NCBI GenBank assembly: GCA_017403885.1
Contig: JAFRDM010000082.1
Location: forward strand, 59,726-123,725
DNA: 64,000 nucleotides
Direction of reading: 5' to 3'
Source: Oscillospiraceae bacterium
Lineage (GTDB): Bacteria > Bacillota > Clostridia > Oscillospirales > Oscillospiraceae
The stretch's first letter is position 1; each line of letters begins with the position of its first letter. Below, piece after piece: positions 1 through 10,448 of this stretch. The notes under the pieces are model-generated. The model did not search any database. It was not told the origin of the DNA and saw only the letters and a list, made by a program, of their open reading frames with translations. Both the position numbers and the translations under genes were made by a program.

Positions 1-523
1 AGCCGGAGAGAGAAGAGAGCCTGATCTCTCCCGCGACATCAAGGCCGCGCATCGTCACAGAGGCGGAGGTCGCGTCCGCCGCGGCTTCCGAAGGCGTCAG
101 ACTCTGCGGGACAAGGACGGTCAGCTGCTTTTCGGGCAGATTGCCGACCCTGTTCGCGCAGGGCAGGATCGAGAGCGTGCCGCCGCTGAGCCTGAAGCGC
201 ATGCACTGATCCTCCGAAAGCCTGGCGGAGGCTTTCTCGCGCACGACGACGTCCTTGCCGTCGTAGCGTTCGACGCTGACCGCGCCGCTGAGCCAGTCGA
301 TGTGCAGCGCGCGGACGTCCTTTGCCGAAAAGCTCTCCTCGCCGTCGGTGCAGACGGTATAGCCCTTCTGATCATAATCGAAGCTCCCCGAGCTGCCGAA
401 GCCGAATGACGGAGTGCCAAAGCCGAAGCTGTCGCCGCGGTGATGGGCGATCTGCAGCACCGTCAGGCCGAAGGCCAGCAGCAGGATACCGATGAGAAGC
501 ACGATTTTCTTCCAGGTTTTCAT
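1..523 (-). CDS. DUF4097-like cell-envelope protein, partial (3' end beyond window)
   Basis: The frame opens with ATG at 523 and stays open to base 1, so the C-terminus lies outside the window. The product begins with a short charged N-terminus and one hydrophobic segment (about residues 5-24), then a Gly/Phe/Ser-rich linker and an all-beta-looking region with repeated short hydrophobic stretches, as in DUF4097 proteins. It starts 3 bases after the stop of the HAAS-domain gene, so it is the third gene of the PadR operon. DUF4097 proteins are often found with DUF1700/HAAS and PadR genes; their biochemical role is unsettled, with envelope-stress sensing suggested. The family call rests on context and the visible pattern. 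Confidence 0.65.
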   Translation of the reverse strand, partial: MKTWKKIVLLIGILLLAFGLTVLQIAHHRGDSFGFGTPSFGFGSSGSFDYDQKGYTVCTDGEESFSAKDVRALHIDWLSGAVSVERYDGKDVVVREKASARLSEDQCMRFRLSGGTLSILPCANRVGNLPEKQLTVLVPQSLTPSEAAADATSASVTMRGLDVAGEIRLSSLSG

Positions 524-526
524 CGT

Positions 527-1138
527 TCAGTTCTCCTTTTTGATGAAGATATTTTTTATGCCGCGCCACAGCCCGCGGCACACGGCGCGGCTCAGGCGCG
601 CCATCGCGCGGAACAGGGGCGGCAAAGCGAGCGCGCCGAGCACGCACAGCCCGGCGGCGGCGAGCGTCGTACCCAGGATCACAAGCGGCGAGCCCGTGAC
701 GGCCCCGCTCAGCAGCCCGATCGGAGCCGCGACGGCCGCGACGCCCAGCGAGAGCACGACGGCCGCAAGGGCCGCGGCCAGTGACCAGATCGTGACGAGC
801 AGCGCCAGCAGCAGCGAGAACACGACCGCAAAGGCCGAGATCAGCAGCGGGAACCAGAGCGGGAAGCCGAGCACAAGCAGCACGATCGTCAGCGCCGAGA
901 GGCTGCCGGCCGATTTGATGCGGCTCTTGACCAGCGTGCCCAGCGGCAGCGCCGCGAGCAGCTCCTCCGCGACCTTGCCCGGGTCGCCGAGCTTCGCGGT
1001 GGCCTCCGCCTCGCTCATGCCGTCCTCGCACATGTCGCTGATCAGCTCGTCGTAATAGGCGATCTGTCTTTCCTTCTCCTCCGCGGGCATCTGCGCGAGC
1101 GCCAGCCGCAGCTTTTCCAGATATTCCTCTCTATTCAT
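527..1138 (-). CDS. HAAS-domain (DUF1700) membrane protein
   Basis: 203 residues. The first 70 residues form a helical HAAS-type domain (starts MNREEYLEKL, with the DELISDMCEDG and LGDPGKVAEELL elements). The rest is a run of hydrophobic alpha-helical segments between about residues 80 and 180, indicating several membrane passes. A strong GGGAGGG ribosome site sits 8 bases upstream of ATG 1138, inside the end of padR; the two genes overlap by 8 bases, so they are translationally coupled. In this family the HAAS domain is thought to work with PadR regulators, probably linking the membrane component to transcription. Physiological function is unknown. Confidence 0.8.
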   Translation of the reverse strand: MNREEYLEKLRLALAQMPAEEKERQIAYYDELISDMCEDGMSEAEATAKLGDPGKVAEELLAALPLGTLVKSRIKSAGSLSALTIVLLVLGFPLWFPLLISAFAVVFSLLLALLVTIWSLAAALAAVVLSLGVAAVAAPIGLLSGAVTGSPLVILGTTLAAAGLCVLGALALPPLFRAMARLSRAVCRGLWRGIKNIFIKKEN

Positions 1139-1451
1139 GGCTCAATCCCTCCCGAATAAAATCATACATCGCCGCCAGCTCGTCCCAGTCGGCTGCAAAG
1201 CTCTCCAGCTGTTTCCGGCCGACCGGCGTGAGACGGTAGAATTTGCGCAGACGGCCGTTATGCTCCACGCTGTATACCGTCAGCGCTCCCGCCCCTTCCA
1301 AGCGGCGGAGGATCGGATAGAGCGTCGATTCCGTGACCGCGACGACGGAGGAAAGATCCTTGACGATCTGATAGCCGTAGGAGTCGCCCCGCGCCAACGC
1401 GGCGAGCACGCAGTTTTCAACGAGACCGCGTTTCATTTGTGCATCCAGCAT
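1131..1451 (-). CDS. PadR-family transcriptional regulator
   Basis: 106-residue winged-helix repressor. Residues 5-75 match PadR: QMKRGLVENCVLAAL helix, GDSYGYQIVKDL recognition region, ESTLYPILRRLEGAGAL wing, then YRLTPVGRKQL. A longer frame reaches 1484, but the start at 1451 has AAAGGAGG 8 bases upstream, and the longer start would lie inside the operator. It is first in a three-gene operon with the HAAS and DUF4097 genes. A near-consensus promoter overlaps a perfect dyad just upstream, implying autorepression. PadR proteins respond to phenolic acids, drugs or envelope stress; the ligand here is not evident. Confidence 0.9.
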   Translation of the reverse strand: MLDAQMKRGLVENCVLAALARGDSYGYQIVKDLSSVVAVTESTLYPILRRLEGAGALTVYSVEHNGRLRKFYRLTPVGRKQLESFAADWDELAAMYDFIREGLSHE

Positions 1452-1473
1452 CGACAATACCTCCTTTCGCGTC

Positions 1474-1504
1474 ATACTATACACCGCATAGTATTGTGTG
1501 TCAA
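1474..1504 (-). promoter_or_regulatory. padR promoter with overlapping palindromic operator
   Basis: On the minus strand TTGACA (1504-1499), a 17-base spacer and TATAGT (1481-1476) form a near-ideal sigma-A promoter. A perfect inverted repeat ATACTAT-N7-ATAGTAT (1474-1494) overlaps the -10 and much of the spacer, where a bound repressor would block polymerase. The position fits autoregulation by PadR; binding is inferred. Confidence 0.75.
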
Positions 1505-1577
1505 GTGGTATTTGCTGTTTTCTGAAAAAAATTTCCGCCGCGGGAATCCGCGGCGGAAAGCACGTACGGCAGTATAC

Positions 1578-2405
1578 TTATCGTCTGGTAAGAAAACCCA
1601 TTCTGATCGCGTCGGTCGGGCAGGCGCGGGCACAGTCGCCGCAGCGGATACACTCGGCGGAATTGACGTTCTCCGTCGGTTCGACGCCCATGCGGCAGAC
1701 CGCCGCGCATTTCCCGCAGCGGACGCATTTGCTTGCGTCGAGCTCTCCCCGGTAGAGCGCGAAGCGATTGAACAGCCCGTAGATCGCGCCGAGCGGGCAG
1801 AGGTATTTGCAGAAGGGCCGCCAGATCAGCAGGCTCAGCGCCGCGAGCGCGAGCAGCACCGCCGCCTTCCAGGCGAAGAGGCCGCCGAGCAGCGGCCGCA
1901 CGGCCGTGTCCGCGAGCGCGAGCAGCACGCCCGCGAGCGTTCCCGCAGGGCAGAGATACTTGCAGAAAAAAGGCGTGAGCGCGAAAAAGAGCGGCAGCAC
2001 GACGAGCAGCGCGAGGATCAGGTATTTGAGCTTTCGCAGCAGCAGCTCGCCGCGGAAGCGGCGGAGCCTGCGGGGAAAGGGGATCCTGTGGAGCAGCTCC
2101 TGCAGGAAGCCGAAGGGGCAGAGAAAGCCGCAGACCGCGCGGCCCAGCAGCGCGCCGAAAAAGATCAGCAGGCCGACCACATAGTACGGGAGCTTGATCG
2201 GGCGCGCGGCAAGAAAGCTCTGCAGCGAGCCGATCGGGCAGGCGCCGACCGCGCCGGGACAGGAATAGCAGTTCAGGCCGGGCACGCACACGCCTTTGGA
2301 CGCTCCCTGATAGATCCGGCCCGTGAAGAAGCCCTTGAGATGGGCGTTCTGCAGCAGCGCGGCCGCGGCCTGGATCGAAAACCGTCTTTTGTCTTTCATC
2401 CTCAT
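1578..2405 (-). CDS. Polytopic 4Fe-4S membrane protein (NapH/YccM-like polyferredoxin)
   Basis: 275 residues. It has cysteine clusters on membrane loops (CYSCPGAVGACP near residue 45; CGFLCPFG near 90; CKYLCPAG near 145; CKYLCPLG near 200) and a C-terminal two-cluster ferredoxin domain (CVRCGKCAAVC and CIRCGDCARACP). About five transmembrane helices lie between. The architecture is that of NapH/YccM/CcoG-type electron-transfer proteins. The ATG at 2405 overlaps the stop of the upstream CXXC mini-gene (ATGA), deciding the start; a longer frame reaches 2429. Gene order (TlpA, CXXC mini-protein, polyferredoxin) suggests these proteins move electrons across the membrane to an extracytoplasmic thioredoxin-like partner; that coupling is inferred. 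Confidence 0.85.
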   Translation of the reverse strand: MRMKDKRRFSIQAAAALLQNAHLKGFFTGRIYQGASKGVCVPGLNCYSCPGAVGACPIGSLQSFLAARPIKLPYYVVGLLIFFGALLGRAVCGFLCPFGFLQELLHRIPFPRRLRRFRGELLLRKLKYLILALLVVLPLFFALTPFFCKYLCPAGTLAGVLLALADTAVRPLLGGLFAWKAAVLLALAALSLLIWRPFCKYLCPLGAIYGLFNRFALYRGELDASKCVRCGKCAAVCRMGVEPTENVNSAECIRCGDCARACPTDAIRMGFLTRR

Positions 2406-2536
2406 CCGATCCCCACGCATTCGAGGCACACGCGCACGGCCTTCTGCAGCACGGCGGCGTACTGCCCGGAAAGGAGTCCGGCGGCCGTCAGCGCGGCGGC
2501 GGCGAGAAGTGCCAGCCAGGCGGCAAGCCTTTTCAT
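2402..2536 (-). CDS. CD1871A-type CXXC mini-protein
   Basis: A 44-residue gene. One hydrophobic membrane helix fills residues 3-24, followed by QYAAVLQKAVRVCLECVGIG with a CLEC (CXXC) motif close to the C-terminus. This pattern (helix, VLQKA, CLECIGIG ending) matches the small family named after C. difficile CD1871A, usually found between a TlpA-like gene and a polyferredoxin gene, exactly as here. It ends in a 4-base ATGA overlap with the polyferredoxin and starts just inside the end of the TlpA gene (2533). Possibly a membrane redox relay or assembly subunit; the function is not established. Confidence 0.85.
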   Translation of the reverse strand: MKRLAAWLALLAAAALTAAGLLSGQYAAVLQKAVRVCLECVGIG

Positions 2537-3141
2537 CCCAGCAGCTCCTTTACGATCGCCTCCCAGCCCTCGTAGCTGTTCGCTCCGATCTGCGTCTGGC
2601 CGAGAAGCTCTCCCCGCTCGTTCACGAACACCGTCGTGGGCACATAGCCGGTCTGGAACACGTCGAAGACCGGGACGTAGCGCAGCACGGGATAGCTGAC
2701 ACCGGCCTCGGAGAGCACCGTTTCGACACCTTCCTCGGTTGAGAACACACCGAGGATCTGGAATCCCTCCGGCGCATAGGTCTCATAGAGTCGTTCCAGC
2801 TCCGGCAGCTCGGCGACGCAAGGCGGACACCATGGCTCGAAGAAGTTGATCATCGTGAGCGCATGGCCCGCAAGGATGCTCTCGTCCACGGCCGTTCCGT
2901 CGAGCAGGGTCGTGGAAAAGCGGAAGGCCGGCTCGAGCCCGGCCGGGAGCTGCTGCGTTCCCGCCTCTTCGGCGGGGACGCTTTCCTCCGCAGGCTCTTC
3001 GGCAGCGTCGTCCAAGCCGGAGAGGATCTCCTCGGCGACCTTGTTCTCCTCCGCGGGGGCGGGGCTGTTTGTATTGCCGCATCCGGCCAGCGCGAGCAGC
3101 GCGAGGGCGAGGATGAGGATGAGGATCGGCAGTTTTTTCAT
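2533..3141 (-). CDS. TlpA-family thioredoxin-like lipoprotein
   Basis: 202 residues. Residues 1-21 form a lipoprotein signal peptide with lipobox LALAGC (lipidated Cys21), followed by an acidic Ala/Glu/Pro-rich linker to about residue 70. The rest is a thioredoxin fold of the TlpA/AhpC-TSA type with catalytic WCPPC and the cis-proline segment TGYVPTTVFVNERGEL. It should sit on the outer face of the membrane and reduce or isomerise protein thiols. It overlaps its neighbours on both sides (3138-3141 upstream, 2533-2536 downstream), so it forms one operon with the CXXC mini-protein and polyferredoxin, a plausible electron source. Confidence 0.88.
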   Translation of the reverse strand: MKKLPILILILALALLALAGCGNTNSPAPAEENKVAEEILSGLDDAAEEPAEESVPAEEAGTQQLPAGLEPAFRFSTTLLDGTAVDESILAGHALTMINFFEPWCPPCVAELPELERLYETYAPEGFQILGVFSTEEGVETVLSEAGVSYPVLRYVPVFDVFQTGYVPTTVFVNERGELLGQTQIGANSYEGWEAIVKELLG

Positions 3142-3611
3142 ATTTCTCTTTTCCTTTCCGAAAGGCTGCGCAGCGCCGTTTGAGGCGTGCGCGCGTCGAC
3201 CGGCGGCGGGGCGAGAGCCGCCAGAGCCCGGGACAGCGCACGCAGACGACCGCCGCGGCGATCTCTTCTTTCGCATGCGGCGAGGAAGGCGTCCCAATCG
3301 AAACGCAGGGAAAAACGCGCCTCGACATCCCGGATCGCCGCGAGCAGCGCCTCCGCATCCTTTCCCTCCGCCGCAAGGCGGCAGCGCCCGGGAAAAAGCT
3401 CCGCCGTTTCGGTGAAGAGCGGCGCGGGCACGGCGAGCAGCGCGGGAAAGCCAGCCGCGAGCAACCCGGCGTCCGCATCCTCGGCCCATACGGCGCCGCA
3501 GGCGCGCGGCCGCGCGAGCGCCTCTGCCCAGAAACGCAGCCAGCGGGCGTAGCCGCAGAGCTTCCGCGCGGGAGAGCTCCCCCGCCGATTATACCGAAAA
3601 GCTTTTTTCAT
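3138..3611 (-). CDS. Hypothetical Arg/Ala-rich protein upstream of the TlpA operon
   Basis: 157 residues, not recognised. The product is unusually rich in Ala, Arg and Leu, has no signal peptide or membrane segment, and contains several predicted helices (for example DAEALLAAIRDVEARFSL and WDAFLAACERRDRRGG). Its TGA overlaps the ATG of the TlpA gene by four bases, and an AAAGGGGCG element precedes its ATG; both favour a real gene in the redox operon. Against this, high-GC sequence gives chance frames of this size. It could be a heme- or metal-handling accessory, but nothing in the sequence shows it. Confidence 0.5.
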   Translation of the reverse strand: MKKAFRYNRRGSSPARKLCGYARWLRFWAEALARPRACGAVWAEDADAGLLAAGFPALLAVPAPLFTETAELFPGRCRLAAEGKDAEALLAAIRDVEARFSLRFDWDAFLAACERRDRRGGRLRALSRALAALAPPPVDARTPQTALRSLSERKREI

Positions 3612-3636
3612 TTCAACGCCCCTTTTGCTTTTTCCC

Positions 3637-3665
3637 TTGACTTGCCGCCCCGGAAACAGTAAAAT
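3637..3665 (+). promoter_or_regulatory. Promoter of the XRE membrane regulator
   Basis: TTGACT (3637-3642), a 17-base spacer and TAAAAT (3660-3665) lie 36 bases before the ATG at 3702, which has its own AGGAG site. Confidence 0.7.
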
Positions 3666-3701
3666 ATGTCATACCTTTTCCGCAGGCCAAAGGAGTTTTA
3701 C

Positions 3702-4319
3702 ATGGAACTGAACGAACTCAAGCTCGTCACCGCGAGCAATATAATAAAGCTCCGTACGGGCATGGGCCTGACGCAGGCCGAGCTTGGCGCGCGGCTGAAC
3801 TACTCGGACAAGACCATCTCCAAATGGGAGCGCGGCGAGGCCATTCCCGACGCCTACGTGCTGACCCAGCTTGCCGGACTCTTCGGCGTGAGCGTGGATT
3901 TCATTCTCTCGTCCCACGACAAATGGGAAAAGCCGAAGGAGAACGAGGTGGAGGAGGTCCGTTACAGCGTCGAGCATATCATCGCCATCGTTGTGATCGG
4001 CGTGCTGACGGCCTTCCTGATCGCCTTTGTCACGCTGTGGCTGATGGGGATCGTCGAATGGCGGCTCTTCCTCTTCGCCCTCTCCGCCGCGATCCTGGCC
4101 TATCTTGTCATGATCTGCGTCTTCAAGCGTCTGCGGCAGCTGCAGTATGTGATCGCTCTGTTTGTGGCCTCGGTCTTCACGATCGTCTATTTCTTTCTGC
4201 CCACGGCCAACCCCTGGCAGCTGTTTTTGGTCCTCGTCCCCGCCGAGGTGCTGGTCTTTCTCGCCTGCAATGTGAAGAAGCGGCGGCATCCGCACCCGAA
4301 AAAGCACGACGAAAACTGA
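3702..4319 (+). CDS. XRE-family regulator fused to a membrane domain
   Basis: 205 residues. Residues 7-63 are a Cro/CI-type helix-turn-helix (NIIKLRTGMGLTQAELGARL, then SDKTISKWERGEAIPD and a VSVDFIL end). After a charged linker there are four hydrophobic helices between residues 90 and 190, and a basic tail (KKRRHPHPKK). Membrane-tethered XRE proteins are common in Clostridia; regulation by sequestration at the membrane is a family-level idea, not shown here. The start at 3702 is chosen over 3666 because AGGAG lies 7 bases upstream. It has its own promoter and a following terminator, so it is monocistronic. Confidence 0.85.
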   Translation: MELNELKLVTASNIIKLRTGMGLTQAELGARLNYSDKTISKWERGEAIPDAYVLTQLAGLFGVSVDFILSSHDKWEKPKENEVEEVRYSVEHIIAIVVIGVLTAFLIAFVTLWLMGIVEWRLFLFALSAAILAYLVMICVFKRLRQLQYVIALFVASVFTIVYFFLPTANPWQLFLVLVPAEVLVFLACNVKKRRHPHPKKHDEN

Positions 4320-4331
4320 ATTCTACGATTT

Positions 4332-4364
4332 GTAGAGCGGCCGGAAGGCCGCTCTACGCGTTTT
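4332..4364 (+). terminator. Rho-independent terminator after the XRE gene
   Basis: GTAGAGCGGCC, loop GGAA, GGCCGCTCTAC, then GCGTTTT: an 11-bp perfect stem with a short T tract directly after the stop at 4319. Confidence 0.75.
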
Positions 4365-4462
4365 AGAGCGTCCCGCGCGGACGGTAGCTTGTAATGCGGC
4401 GGAAAACAGGATACGCTGACAATATGATCATACGCCGATTTTTGTGCGAAAGGATAAGAATC

Positions 4463-5350
4463 ATGAGTGATTATATTTTGAGCTGCTGCTCCCCCGCCGA
4501 CCTCTCGAAAGAGCATTTCGAGCGCATCGGCGTGCATTATGTCTGCTTCCATTATTTCCTCGACGGCGTGGAGTATCCCGACGACCTGGGCCAGACGATC
4601 CCCTTCGAGGAGTTCTACGCCCGGATGAGCGCCGGTGCCGACACCCGCACCGCGCAGGTGAACGTCTCGGAGTACGTGGACTTCTTCACTCCCTTCCTCG
4701 AGGAGGGCAAGGACGTGGTGCATGTGTGTCTCTCCTCCGGTATCTCCGGCACGATCAACTCCGCCACCAACGCCGCGCTGATCTTGAAGGAGCGCTTTCC
4801 CGAGCGGACGGTCTACGTGATCGATTCGCTGGGCGCGTCCTCGGGCTACGGCCTGCTGATGGACACCGCGGCCGCGAAACGCGACGAGGGGCTCTCCGCC
4901 GCCGAGCTGGCCCAGTGGATCGAGGACAACCGTCTGAAGCTCCACCACTGGTTTTTCTCCTCGGACCTGACCTTTTTTGTCAAGGGCGGCCGCATCTCCA
5001 AGGCCGCGGGCGTGTTCGGCGGCATACTGGAGATCTGCCCGCTGATGAACATGGACGATCAGGGCCGGCTGATCCCGCGCTTCAAGATCCGCACGAAGAA
5101 AAAGGTCATCCGCGAGATCGTCAAAAAGATGGAGGAGTGCGCCGAGGGCGGTCTCGACTATTCCGGCAAGTGCTTCATCAGCCAGTCCGCCTGCTATGAT
5201 GACGCGCGCGCCGTGGCGGATCTGATCGAAGCGCGCTTCCCCAAGCTCAACGGAAAGGTGCTCATCAACAGCGTAGGCAACCTGATCGGCAGCCACACCG
5301 GCCCCGGCACCGTCGCGCTGTTCTTCTGGGGCAGCGAGCGCGTCGACTGA
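4463..5350 (+). CDS. DegV-family fatty-acid-binding protein
   Basis: 295 residues. The DegV fold is visible throughout: N-terminal ILSCCSPADLS, the acyl-carboxylate-binding loop HVCLSSGISGTINSA (near residue 90), VIDSLGASSGYGLL, the FVKGGRISKAAGVFGG element and the C-terminal NSVGNLIGSHTGPGTVALFF. DegV/FakB proteins hold a fatty acid for phosphorylation by the FakA kinase; no fakA is nearby. The ATG at 4463 follows AAAGGATAAGAATC; the frame extends to 4394 but without a better ribosome site. A strong two-way terminator follows the stop. Confidence 0.9.
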   Translation: MSDYILSCCSPADLSKEHFERIGVHYVCFHYFLDGVEYPDDLGQTIPFEEFYARMSAGADTRTAQVNVSEYVDFFTPFLEEGKDVVHVCLSSGISGTINSATNAALILKERFPERTVYVIDSLGASSGYGLLMDTAAAKRDEGLSAAELAQWIEDNRLKLHHWFFSSDLTFFVKGGRISKAAGVFGGILEICPLMNMDDQGRLIPRFKIRTKKKVIREIVKKMEECAEGGLDYSGKCFISQSACYDDARAVADLIEARFPKLNGKVLINSVGNLIGSHTGPGTVALFFWGSERVD

Positions 5351-5373
5351 TTATCCGGCTCTATAGGCAAAGC

Positions 5374-5407
5374 AAAAAGGATCCCGGGTTTTTCCCGGGA
5401 TCCTTTT
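5374..5407. terminator. Bidirectional terminator between degV-like and gntR-like genes
   Basis: AAAAAGGATCCCGGG, loop TTTTT, CCCGGGATCCTTTTT. The perfect stem is flanked by A and T runs, so it can terminate the convergent genes on either side. Confidence 0.9.
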
Positions 5408-5422
5408 TCCGGCATCAAGACA

Positions 5423-6157
5423 CTACTTTCCCTTGACGGCCGAGAAGGGATCGGCGCCCTGACCGGTGAGCGAGGTAAAGCTCAGCGAGGCGCTGACGTG
5501 GTCGGCCATCGCGCTGCGCGCCATCTCCGGCAGGCGCAGGCGGATCGCCGCGATGATCGAGGTGTGATTATAGGCCACGCTCGGCATCCAGGGGTTATCC
5601 TCGCCGCCGGTCTTGCCGATGAACTCCACCATAGAGGACTGGTACATCGTCAGTTTCGGCAGCAGCAGCTCATAGCTCTGCAGCAGATAGGGATTGCCGC
5701 AGCTCTCAATAAGCAGGCGGTGGAACGGCATGTCCGTGTCCTTCATGCCGCGGATATCGCGGCGCGTGACGCTGTCGTGGAAGGCCTCGGCCAGCATCGT
5801 CAGCTCCTGCACGGCGGTGTCGCTGGCGCTGTACGCCGCGAGGGCGGCGGCCTCGCTCTCGATCGCGGAGCGGACCTGATAGAGGCTGATCATGTCCTTG
5901 AGCGACAGATCCAGCACATAGCTGCCGTTCTGGCCCGGATGCGAGGTGACGAATCCGATCTCCGTCAGGCTGGCGATGGCCTCGGCCACCGGGGTGCGCG
6001 AGATGCCGAGCGAGGCGGCGATCTGATTGACGTTCAGTCTCGAGCCCGGCGCGATGCGCAGCGCGACGATCTCGTCGTGCAGCAGCCGCGCAACCAGATC
6101 GCGCAGCTTGGCTTCCGGCTCGGCCGCCATGTATTCTCTCAGCTTGTACTGGTCCAT
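5423..6157 (-). CDS. GntR-family (FadR/FCD subfamily) regulator
   Basis: 244 residues. Residues 20-85 form a GntR winged helix (LHDEIVALRIAPGSRLNVNQ, then LGISRTPVAEAIASLTEIGFV). The C-terminal FCD ligand domain is all-helical with the expected metal/ligand residues (MPFHRLLIESCGNPYL near 155; YNHTSIIAAI near 205). FCD regulators respond to organic acids or sugar acids. It stands alone between two terminators, so its targets are not given by an operon. The ATG at 6157 follows AAAGGAGACAG; the frame extends to 6181, into the terminator, which is unlikely. Confidence 0.9.
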   Translation of the reverse strand: MDQYKLREYMAAEPEAKLRDLVARLLHDEIVALRIAPGSRLNVNQIAASLGISRTPVAEAIASLTEIGFVTSHPGQNGSYVLDLSLKDMISLYQVRSAIESEAAALAAYSASDTAVQELTMLAEAFHDSVTRRDIRGMKDTDMPFHRLLIESCGNPYLLQSYELLLPKLTMYQSSMVEFIGKTGGEDNPWMPSVAYNHTSIIAAIRLRLPEMARSAMADHVSASLSFTSLTGQGADPFSAVKGK

Positions 6158-6172
6158 ATCTGTCTCCTTTTG

Positions 6173-6206
6173 AAAAAGCACACCCGACGGGCGGGTGTGC
6201 TTTTTT
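6173..6206. terminator. Bidirectional-looking terminator between rny and gntR-like gene
   Basis: AAAAAGCACACCCG, ACG, then GGCGGGTGTGCTTTTTT. The stem directly follows the rny stop at 6218 on the minus strand and ends in a T run on that strand. It lies just upstream of the GntR ribosome site. Confidence 0.85.
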
Positions 6207-6217
6207 GTCCGGGTCTC

Positions 6218-7756
6218 TTACTTGGCGTAATCGACGGCCTTGGTCTCGCGCAGAACGTGGACCTTGATCTGGCCGGGATAGGTCAGCTCGTCCTCGATCT
6301 TCTTGGCGATATCGCGGGCCAGCAGGACCATCTGATCCTCGCTGACGTCCTCGGGCTTGACCATGATGCGGATCTCGCGGCCAGCCTGGATGGCGTAGCT
6401 GCTGGCGATGCCGGGGAAGCTGCGGGAGATCTCCTCGAGCTTCTCCAAACGCTTGACGTAGTTTTCGATGTTTTCGCGGCGCGCGCCGGGACGGGACGCG
6501 GAGATCGCGTCGGCCGCCTGGACGAGGCAGGCCTCGACCGTGTGCGGCTCGACGTCGCCGTGATGCGCCTCGATGCAGTGGATCACCGCCTCGCTTTCAC
6601 GGTACTTGCGGGCGATGTCCACGCCGATGGTGACGTGGCTGCCTTCGACCTCGTGGTCGATGGACTTGCCGATGTCGTGCAGCAATCCCGCGCGCTTGGC
6701 CACGTTCACGTCGACGCCCAATTCGGAGGCGAGCAGCCCCGCAATGTGGGAGACCTCGATGGAGTGGTTCAGCACGTTCTGGCCGTAGCTGGTGCGGTAG
6801 CGCATGCGGCCGAGCAGCTTGATGATCTCGGGGTTGAGCCCGTGGATGTTCGTCTCAAACACGGCGCGCTCGCCCTCGGCCTTGATGGTGGCGTTGACCT
6901 CGCGCTGGGCCTTGGCGATCATTTCCTCGATGCGGGCCGGGTGGATGCGGCCGTCCTGGATCAGCTTTTCCAGCGCGAGCCGTGCCACCTCGCGGCGGAC
7001 GGGATCGAAGCTGGAGACGGTGATCGTCTCGGGCGTATCGTCGATGATGAGATCGCAGCCTGTAAGCGTTTCGATGCTGCGGATGTTGCGGCCCTCGCGG
7101 CCGATGATGCGGCCCTTCATCTCGTCGTTGGGGAGAGCGACGACGGAGACCGTGATCTCGCTTGCGTGGTCGGCGGCACAGCGCTGGATAGCGGTGGCGA
7201 TGATGTCGCGCGCGCGCTCGTCCGCCTCTTCTTTGTACTGGGCCTCGATCTCCTTGACCTTCATGGCCATCTCATGGGTAACGTCGTCGCGGACGTTGTC
7301 GATGAGGTAGGCCTTGGCTTCCTCGATCGAGAAGCCGGAGATCTTTTCGAGCATTTCAAGCTGGCCCTTCTTGATCTGGGCGATCTCCTGCTGCTGGGCA
7401 TCGACGGCGGCGATCTTGTTGTTCAGCGTGTCGCTTTTCTTTTCGATCGCGTCGGTCTTGCGGTCAAGGTTTTCTTCCTTCTGCTGCAGGCGGCGTTCCT
7501 GCTTCTGCAGCTCGGCCCTGCGGGCCTTTTCCTCGCGCTCGTATTCCGAGCGGCTTTTGTGTATTTCTTCCTTTGCCTCGACGAGAGCTTCTCTCTTCTT
7601 GCTCTCGGCGGTCTTGATCGATTCGTTTATGATCCGCTTTGCCTCTTCTTCGGCGCTTTGGATCTCGCGCTCTGCGATTTTTTTGCGGTACATGACGCCG
7701 AGCAGAAAACAAACGACGGCCGTGGCGGCAATCACGATCCATGAATACCAGGGCAT
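6218..7756 (-). CDS. rny: Ribonuclease Y
   Basis: 512 residues from the ATG at 7756. N-terminal membrane helix ([18 protein letters not shown]), a long coiled coil rich in Glu/Lys/Arg (residues 20-195), a KH domain with [12 protein letters not shown], and an HD phosphohydrolase domain with [18 protein letters not shown] and the downstream HH pair. RNase Y is the membrane-anchored endonuclease that initiates mRNA decay in many Firmicutes. The start is uncertain: ATG 7777 has GAGGA touching it, a TTG at 7765 sits 5 bases from GGAGG, and ATG 7756 is 14 bases from GGAGG. Monocistronic. Confidence 0.97.
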   Translation of the reverse strand: MPWYSWIVIAATAVVCFLLGVMYRKKIAEREIQSAEEEAKRIINESIKTAESKKREALVEAKEEIHKSRSEYEREEKARRAELQKQERRLQQKEENLDRKTDAIEKKSDTLNNKIAAVDAQQQEIAQIKKGQLEMLEKISGFSIEEAKAYLIDNVRDDVTHEMAMKVKEIEAQYKEEADERARDIIATAIQRCAADHASEITVSVVALPNDEMKGRIIGREGRNIRSIETLTGCDLIIDDTPETITVSSFDPVRREVARLALEKLIQDGRIHPARIEEMIAKAQREVNATIKAEGERAVFETNIHGLNPEIIKLLGRMRYRTSYGQNVLNHSIEVSHIAGLLASELGVDVNVAKRAGLLHDIGKSIDHEVEGSHVTIGVDIARKYRESEAVIHCIEAHHGDVEPHTVEACLVQAADAISASRPGARRENIENYVKRLEKLEEISRSFPGIASSYAIQAGREIRIMVKPEDVSEDQMVLLARDIAKKIEDELTYPGQIKVHVLRETKAVDYAK

Positions 7757-7967
7757 AGTAAGCAAACACACCTCCATTCCTCAAATAATTTTGCCGGGGT
7801 GGGGCGGTGCTTTTTCAACTTTAGCATAAGACGGACCATAAAACGTATCCGTCGTGTCATAATTGAAAGCGGTTCGATGCGCGGGAGCTCCCCTGCTCCA
7901 CGCATGTCACCATCATGGTATTTTATCTCCTCGGCCGGATTATGTCAAGCAAAATGCGAAAGGTTTT

Positions 7968-10238
<2,271 letters not shown>

Positions 10239-10367
10239 GGACAGCCTCCCGTTTTACAGACAGAACCATTATCCTCCGCCGCATCCGATGAAAAGGGCGA
10301 AGCGCGGCGGGCAGAAAAAGTATCGCCAACTTTTTTGAATTGTTATCAGTCCGTTCAAAAATAACAA

Positions 10368-10395
10368 TTGATTTTTGTAAAGGATGTGTTACAAT
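10368..10395 (+). promoter_or_regulatory. Promoter of the ferredoxin gene
   Basis: TTGATT (10368-10373), 16 bases, TACAAT (10390-10395). The surrounding 10320-10440 stretch is AT-rich relative to the genome. GGAGGG precedes the ATG at 10449. Confidence 0.65.
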
Positions 10396-10448
10396 GGTGG
10401 CGAAATCGGTCCCATGGAGGGATCAAATAAAAAATGGAGGGTACATAC

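Noticed and set aside
5498-7744. A 748-codon plus-strand frame opposite the GntR regulator and rny
   Set aside because: Antisense shadow of RNase Y; no recognisable domain and strongly skewed Asp/Leu/Val content.
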